From Pseudomonas peli (GTDB lineage Bacteria; Pseudomonadota; Gammaproteobacteria; Pseudomonadales; Pseudomonadaceae), in the NCBI RefSeq assembly GCF_900099645.1, contig NZ_FMTL01000004.1:62001-126000 (forward strand): 64,000 nucleotides of DNA, given 5' to 3'. The notes beneath the pieces were generated by a model, which saw only the letters and a program-made list of their open reading frames with translations, was not told the DNA's origin and ran no database searches. The translations under genes were made by a program, and so were the position numbers. This document shows, piece by piece, positions 59,142 through 64,000 of this stretch. Positions within the stretch are counted from its first letter, which is position 1; every line of letters begins with the position of its first letter.

Positions 59142-60983
59142 ATGCGACCCGATCTTCAAGGCCCACTGCGCCTGGCTGGCGTATATATCCTGTTCAGCGC
59201 CCTGTGGATTTTCGGCAGCGACTACCTGCTGCACGCATGGGTCATGGACAGCGAACGGGTAGCCGAGCTGCAAACCGGCAAAGGCCTGCTGTTTATTCTG
59301 CTCAGCAGCGGGCTGATCTTCCTGCTCAGCCGACGTGACCGGCAGGCGCAACGCCAACTACTTGAAAAACTCACCCACAACAGCCGCGTGCTGCAGCAGG
59401 CCCAACGCAACGCCGGGCTCGGCAGCTGGGAGTACCGCGACGGTTTCCACTGGAGCGAGGAAGCCCTGAGCCTGTTCGGCCGCAATCTCGACAACCAGCA
59501 AGGCAGCGTCGAACAGCTGCTGAGTTGGTTGCACCCCGCCGAACGCTCTGCCGTACAACGCGCCCTGCACGCCTTGCTGGAGGGTCGCAGCGCCATGACA
59601 GTGAGCGCCCGTCTGCTGCAATCGCAGCCGCAGCAAACCACCTGGCTGATGTTGCGCGGGGAAGTCGACGAGTACGGGCGCATCCTCGGTACAGTGCAAA
59701 ATATCAGCACGCAGAAACGCGACGAGAGCGCCCTGCGCGAGAGCGAGCAGCGCTTTCGCCAGCTGTTCGAGCAAACCCCACGGATTGCCGTGCAAGGCTA
59801 CGACCGCGAACGCCGGGTGATCTACTGGAACCAGGCCAGCACCCAGCTCTACGGCTATGCCGTGCATGAGGCCATAGGTCGCCGCTTGGAGGAGTTGATC
59901 GTGCCGCTGCCGGCGCGCAGCAAGGTGGCCAGCGCAATCAACCTGTGGCAGGTCGGTGGCCCACCAATTCCCGCCGCTGAGGTGCAATTACAACGCAAAG
60001 ACGGCAGCCTGGTCTGGGTCTACTCCAGCCACCTGATGCTACGCAACAGCCTCGATCAGCTGGAGCTGTACTGCGTCGATATCGACCTCACCGAACAGAA
60101 GAAAATGGACAGCGAGCTGCAAGTCAGCGAGAGCCGCTACCGTTCGCTGGTCGAGCACTTGGGGGATGCGATTTTTATCACCGATGCCGACGACAAACTG
60201 AGCTTCCTCAACCCGGCCTGGGCGCAGATCAGCGGTTACCCGATCCACGAAAGCCTGGGCAGCCCACTGCAACGCTTTATGCCGGAACTGGGCCAAGGCA
60301 CCTTGCGCCAACGCCTGGAAGAACTGCGCAGCGGCAAGCTGAACAGCCTGCGCCTGGAGTGCCAATTGCTCACCCACAAGGGTGAAGCTCGGCAGGTTGA
60401 ATTGCAGCTGAATCTGAGCAAGCTCGAACACACGCTACACGGCAGCCTGCACGACGTGCATGAGCGCTATCAGACGCAACACCTGCAGCAGGCCCGGAAT
60501 GCGGTACTCGACGAACTGCTGGGGCTGCACCCACTGTGCAACATTCTCAGCGGCATCACCCGGCGCCTGGAAAGCCTGCAACCGCAGATGCGCGTGTCGA
60601 TCATGCTCCTCGACGAGCATCAGCGCCTGCGTATAGGTGCCGCACCGAGTTTGCCGGACGCCTATTGCCAAGCCATCGAGGGCGTTGAAGCCGCGATGGA
60701 AGTGGGTTCATGCGGGCATGCGGCCGCGAGTGGCGAGTTGGTGATCGCCGAAGACCTCAGCCAGCACCCCTATTGGCGCGATTACCAACACGTTGCCCTG
60801 GCTGCTGGTCTGCACGCCTGCTGGTCACTGCCATTCAAAGATGACAATGGTCAGGTGCTGGGTACCTTTGGCATCTACTACCCGCAACCAACCCGACCCA
60901 GCGCAGCCGATATCGCCCTGGTTACTGAGTTCACTCGCCTGGCGGGGCTCGCCGTGCAGTTCAGTGCCACGCGGGTGAGTTGA
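59142..60983 (+). CDS. Membrane-anchored PAS-PAS-PAS-GAF sensor without output domain
   Basis: The protein has 613 residues. Two hydrophobic segments at about 12-30 and 48-66. PAS domains begin near 92 (GLGSWEYRDG), 200 (RFRQLFEQTP) and 325 (RYRSLVEHLGDAIFITDAD). A GAF domain runs from about 445 to the end (VSIMLLDEHQRLRIGAAPSL, SLPFKDDNGQVLGTFGIYY). The last residues leave the GAF domain, and no kinase, GGDEF or EAL domain follows before the stop at 60983. Similar architectures in Pseudomonas usually continue into GGDEF-EAL. Confidence 0.85.
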   Translation: MRPDLQGPLRLAGVYILFSALWIFGSDYLLHAWVMDSERVAELQTGKGLLFILLSSGLIFLLSRRDRQAQRQLLEKLTHNSRVLQQAQRNAGLGSWEYRDGFHWSEEALSLFGRNLDNQQGSVEQLLSWLHPAERSAVQRALHALLEGRSAMTVSARLLQSQPQQTTWLMLRGEVDEYGRILGTVQNISTQKRDESALRESEQRFRQLFEQTPRIAVQGYDRERRVIYWNQASTQLYGYAVHEAIGRRLEELIVPLPARSKVASAINLWQVGGPPIPAAEVQLQRKDGSLVWVYSSHLMLRNSLDQLELYCVDIDLTEQKKMDSELQVSESRYRSLVEHLGDAIFITDADDKLSFLNPAWAQISGYPIHESLGSPLQRFMPELGQGTLRQRLEELRSGKLNSLRLECQLLTHKGEARQVELQLNLSKLEHTLHGSLHDVHERYQTQHLQQARNAVLDELLGLHPLCNILSGITRRLESLQPQMRVSIMLLDEHQRLRIGAAPSLPDAYCQAIEGVEAAMEVGSCGHAAASGELVIAEDLSQHPYWRDYQHVALAAGLHACWSLPFKDDNGQVLGTFGIYYPQPTRPSAADIALVTEFTRLAGLAVQFSATRVS

Positions 60984-61163
60984 TCTGCCCGAAGGCAGGT
61001 CAGCGGTGATTGATTTGTTACAGGTCAATGAAAGTTCATACCGAGCAACTAGACTGGCTTCTCCGAAAACCTAATTACCACCGCTCGCGCTGTAGCTAGG
61101 CAATGCCTGGGCGTTAACAGCCACCGAGGGTTCATAACGGGTTCTTACAGAGGAGGCTCGGCG

Positions 61164-61343
61164 ATGAATGTCATGATCCAACCGGTCAAAACGGCCGCAG
61201 GTCCCGGCTGGCAAGTCTGCTTAGGTAAGCAGAGTGTGACCTTTCGCAGTGAAAGTGAAGCACGCCAGTTTGTCAGCACCCTGCAAGCACGCCTCAGTGC
61301 GCCACATGAATTGCCTGTGGCGCATCGGCGGGCGGCCAGCTGA
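61164..61343 (+). CDS. Small protein of unknown function (59 residues)
   Basis: The frame starts at ATG 61164 with a strong AGGAGG 8 bases upstream. The sequence begins MNVMIQPVKTAAGPGWQVCL and continues with KQSVTFRSESEARQFVSTL, reminiscent of small beta-alpha proteins of the DUF2188 kind. It ends 2 bases before the end of the convergent MFS gene. Function unknown. Confidence 0.65.
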   Translation: MNVMIQPVKTAAGPGWQVCLGKQSVTFRSESEARQFVSTLQARLSAPHELPVAHRRAAS

Positions 61344-61345
61344 GC

Positions 61346-62530
61346 CTAAGCGCGGTCCACACCACGCTCGACCCAACGGGTAAAGAGGGAAAAACTCACG
61401 GCCAAGACCCCGCAGCTGAATATCACCACGGCAATCGGCCTGGCACTGCCGTCATGCAACACGCCAACCATGGCGGCGGCACTGGCGGCGATCACGAATT
61501 GCAGGCTACCCAGCAGCGCTGACGCACTGCCGGCATGGCTACCCTGCCCCGCCATGGCGCAGGCCGAGGCGTTGGGCAGAAGAATGCCCAAGCTGGCAAT
61601 GCAGCCGAACAAGGGAATCAGCAGCGGCCACAAGGCTTGTGGCTTGGCCAGTGCCACCAGTAGCAGCGCCAGACCACAAGCCAGGTAGAACCACACGGTC
61701 TTGCCTAGCCAGTACGCCGGTCCGTGCCGCGCCACCAACCAGGCGTTCAGCTGCGCGACCAGAATAAAGCCAAGGGCGTTGCTGCCGAACAGCCAGCCGT
61801 AATGCTCGGCGGGGATGCCATACAGCTCGATAAATACGAATGGCGAGCCGGCGATATAAGAAAACATCCCGGCGATCGCACAGCCGCCGGTCAACGCGTA
61901 CCCCATAAACGGCAAGTCAGCGAACAGCCGCCTGTATTCCCCCAACGCGCCACGCAAAGGCGCAGGCGGTGCGTCTTTGGCCAGGGTTTCCGGCAACCAC
62001 CTTGCCACTGCCAATAGGCAGATAAAGCTGAACAGCGTCAGGCAGATAAAAATCGACGGCCAACCCAGTGTACTGAGCAGCAACCCACCGCCAAGCGGCG
62101 CGAGAATCGGCGCCAGGCCCATCACCAGCATCAGCTGGGAAAACACCTTGGCCGAGCTGATCGGATCACACAGGTCGCGCACCACCGCCCGCGATACCAC
62201 CATCCCGGCGCAACCGCCCAGGGCCTGTACAAAGCGTGCAGTAATGAGCCATTCCAGGCTGGGCGCCAGGGCACAGGCCAATGATGCCAGGCTGAACAGC
62301 ATGACGCCGACCAGCAGAGGTTTACGCCGACCAAAGCGGTCTGCCAGTGGGCCGTAGGCCAGTTGACCGATGGCCAAGCCGGCAAAGTAGGCTGCCAACG
62401 ACAGCTGCACGTGCTCCACGTCCGTGGCAAATGCACGTGCCAAGGTTGGGAAGCTCGGCAGGTAAAAATCGATAGCCAACGGGCCAAAAGCGCTTAATGC
62501 ACCGAGAACCAACAAAAGACGTAACGGCAT
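61346..62530 (-). CDS. Bcr/CflA-family drug efflux transporter
   Basis: The protein has 394 residues from ATG 62530. Twelve hydrophobic segments of the major facilitator superfamily. The DHA1 signature motifs appear as LSLAAYFAGLAIGQLAYGPLADRFGRRKP (fragment GQLAYGPLADRFGRR) and RFVQALGGCAGMVVSRAVVRD. Bcr/CflA members export bicyclomycin, chloramphenicol or dipeptides by proton antiport. It follows the RND pump gene by 143 bases on the same strand; the two may be separate units. Confidence 0.9.
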   Translation of the reverse strand: MPLRLLLVLGALSAFGPLAIDFYLPSFPTLARAFATDVEHVQLSLAAYFAGLAIGQLAYGPLADRFGRRKPLLVGVMLFSLASLACALAPSLEWLITARFVQALGGCAGMVVSRAVVRDLCDPISSAKVFSQLMLVMGLAPILAPLGGGLLLSTLGWPSIFICLTLFSFICLLAVARWLPETLAKDAPPAPLRGALGEYRRLFADLPFMGYALTGGCAIAGMFSYIAGSPFVFIELYGIPAEHYGWLFGSNALGFILVAQLNAWLVARHGPAYWLGKTVWFYLACGLALLLVALAKPQALWPLLIPLFGCIASLGILLPNASACAMAGQGSHAGSASALLGSLQFVIAASAAAMVGVLHDGSARPIAVVIFSCGVLAVSFSLFTRWVERGVDRA

Positions 62531-62673
62531 GGGTGTCCAGACAAGAAGTGGTAACAGAGGCAGGCTCAGCGCATATGGCCTGCTCGGAGAGAACCCAGGA
62601 AAGCAAAAAAGGCGCCGGTTGACTTGCGCTGTGCGCTGCAAGTCAACCTACGCCCCACGTTAAAGCCAGAACA

Positions 62674-64000
62674 TCAAACGGAGGTGTCGGCTTTTTTCCG
62701 GCCCTTGCCAACCTTCTCTGCCAACGATTCCACCAACAGGTAGAACATCGGAATCAGGAAGATCGCCAGGAAGGTTGCCGCCATCATCCCGCCGATTACC
62801 CCGGTGCCGATCGAGTGACGACTCGCTGAGCCTGCGCCCGAGCTGATCGCCAACGGCACAACACCGAGAATGAAGGCCAGCGAAGTCATGATGATCGGAC
62901 GGAACCGCAGGCGCGAGGCCTCCAGTGCCGACTCAAAGATGCCCATGCCCTGATGCCGGCAGAGCACGGCGAACTCGACGATCAGAATGGCGTTCTTCGC
63001 CGCCAAGCCGATTAGGGTGACCAGGCCAACTTGGAAGTACAGGTCGTTCTCGATGCCGCGCAGCCACACCGCGAGAATCGCCCCGAACACCGCAAACGGC
63101 ACCGCCGTAACCACGGCCAGCGGCAGGGTCCAGCGTTCATACTGGGCAGCGAGGATCAGGAACACCATGATCAGGCCGAAGATAAAGGCACTGCTGCCCG
63201 AACCTTGCGATGCCACTTCCTGGAAAGCCGAGCCGGTCCAACCGATGCTGTAATCGCTACCGAGCACCTCATCCGCCACTTGCTGAATCGCGCTGAGCGC
63301 CTGACCGGAGCTGTAGCCAGGTGCAGGCCCGCCAAGGATCTTCGCCGCGGGGTAGACGTTGAAGCGTGCATAGGTATCCGGGCCGAGAATCCGCTCAACC
63401 TTGACCAGGCTGGCCAGCGATACCAGCTCGCCACTGCCCGCGCGCACATAGACCTGGGACAAATCTTCCGGCTTGCTGCGGAACTCCGCTTCGGCCTGCA
63501 GGCTGACTTGGAAGGTACGGCCATACAGGCTGAAATCGTTGACGTAGTAGCTGCCAAAGGTCGCTTGCATGGCGGTGAATACATCATTCACTGCCACACC
63601 CAGGGCGCGCGCCTTGGTCCGGTCCAGATCGATAAAGTATTGCGGCACGTTGGCGCTGAAGGTGCTCTGCACCCCTGCCAGCTCAGGACGCTTCGCGGCA
63701 GCGGCGAGGAAGGCCTGAACCTTGGCCGCCAGTTCGGCGGTTGTGCCGCCACTGCGGTCCTGAATAAAGCCTTCAAAACCGCCAGTGGTGCTCATACCGG
63801 TGATCGGTGGCGGGTTGAAGCTGAGTACCACGCCGTCCTTCTGCGCGGCGCCCATACCCATGAATTCACCGGTCAGGTTGCGCGCGTCCAATTCAGGCGT
63901 GGTGCGCTCACTCCAGTCTTTCAGCGGCACGAAGGACACCCCTGCGTTGCTGCGGGTGCCGAAGGTCAGCACGTCGAAGCCGGCAAAGGTCACCACATCC
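62674..64000 (-). CDS. RND multidrug efflux permease, C-terminal part (runs off right edge)
   Basis: The open frame continues to base 64000, so only the last 442 or so residues are seen and the N-terminal part lies outside. HAE1-type features: porter-domain segment RPELAGVQSTFSANVPQYFIDLDRTKA, SYDVN-like FGSYYVNDFSLYG, ending with membrane segments GLIMVFLILAAQYERWTLP, TLIGLAAKNAILIVEFA and RPIIMTSLAFILGVVPLA. It exports hydrophobic drugs with a periplasmic adaptor and outer membrane channel. The exact pump type cannot be fixed from this part. Confidence 0.93.
   Translation of the reverse strand, partial: DVVTFAGFDVLTFGTRSNAGVSFVPLKDWSERTTPELDARNLTGEFMGMGAAQKDGVVLSFNPPPITGMSTTGGFEGFIQDRSGGTTAELAAKVQAFLAAAAKRPELAGVQSTFSANVPQYFIDLDRTKARALGVAVNDVFTAMQATFGSYYVNDFSLYGRTFQVSLQAEAEFRSKPEDLSQVYVRAGSGELVSLASLVKVERILGPDTYARFNVYPAAKILGGPAPGYSSGQALSAIQQVADEVLGSDYSIGWTGSAFQEVASQGSGSSAFIFGLIMVFLILAAQYERWTLPLAVVTAVPFAVFGAILAVWLRGIENDLYFQVGLVTLIGLAAKNAILIVEFAVLCRHQGMGIFESALEASRLRFRPIIMTSLAFILGVVPLAISSGAGSASRHSIGTGVIGGMMAATFLAIFLIPMFYLLVESLAEKVGKGRKKADTSV

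Overview
The window is chromosomal DNA of a Pseudomonas species that is probably not P. aeruginosa. Evidence: a duplicated 3' end of ssrA (tmRNA) that matches the Pseudomonas tmRNA acceptor end as I remember it, a bauA/bauC/LysR cluster, an OprC copper receptor, selD-mnmH beside a selenate-type ABC transporter, a FimV-family protein, a 1313-residue PutA, and moderately high GC with Pseudomonas-style extragenic inverted repeats. No complete rRNA or tRNA gene, insertion sequence or CRISPR array was seen.

Region 1 (1-5053) is the right end of an integrated element. Six short leftward genes and a replication initiator cut by the window edge resemble the early region of a Pf-type filamentous phage. 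A divergent repressor-like gene and an operator-like repeat array follow. Next comes an AT-rich three-gene operon of unknown function (TIGR04255-type protein, small exported protein, protein with an SNSCDI motif). The element ends at 5028-5053 in a copy of the ssrA 3' end. The integrase and intact ssrA would lie to the left. No coat, ssDNA-binding or Zot gene is visible.

Region 2 (5065-30485) is mostly core genome: FAN1-type nuclease plus an Fe-S helicase with a nuclease-like N-terminus; mnmH-selD divergent from a selenate-type ABC transporter; a secreted HELLH protein; putA with putative PutA operators; OmpK/Tsx-like porin; lipoproteins; EndA-type nuclease; DUF1415; a short FimV-family protein; and a chemoreceptor.

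Region 3 (30486-32608) is an accessory patch: an inverted pair of diverged extragenic repeats beside a lone protein with a type I restriction R-subunit N-terminal nuclease domain.

Region 4 (32628-46883) is nitrogen-compound catabolism. A gamma-glutamyl-GABA hydrolase-like protein, semialdehyde dehydrogenase and beta-alanine transaminase lie opposite a LysR regulator (polyamine/beta-alanine breakdown). Then come a RutR-like regulator, YigZ, a BMP-type nucleoside ABC transporter, a 2-oxoglutarate oxygenase and adenine/adenosine deaminase. Two RutR-like operator sequences precede the transporter genes.

Region 5 (46962-56568) is a metal, mainly copper, acquisition block: cytochrome b561 + PepSY, OprC, DUF2946, PCu(A)C, two PepSY membrane proteins, a second TonB receptor and another DUF2946-like protein. 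Region 6 (56651-64000) holds a LysR regulator divergent from a monooxygenase-like protein and an oxidoreductase, a PAS-PAS-PAS-GAF sensor lacking an output domain, a 59-residue ORF, a Bcr/CflA transporter and the C-terminal part of an RND efflux pump cut by the right edge.
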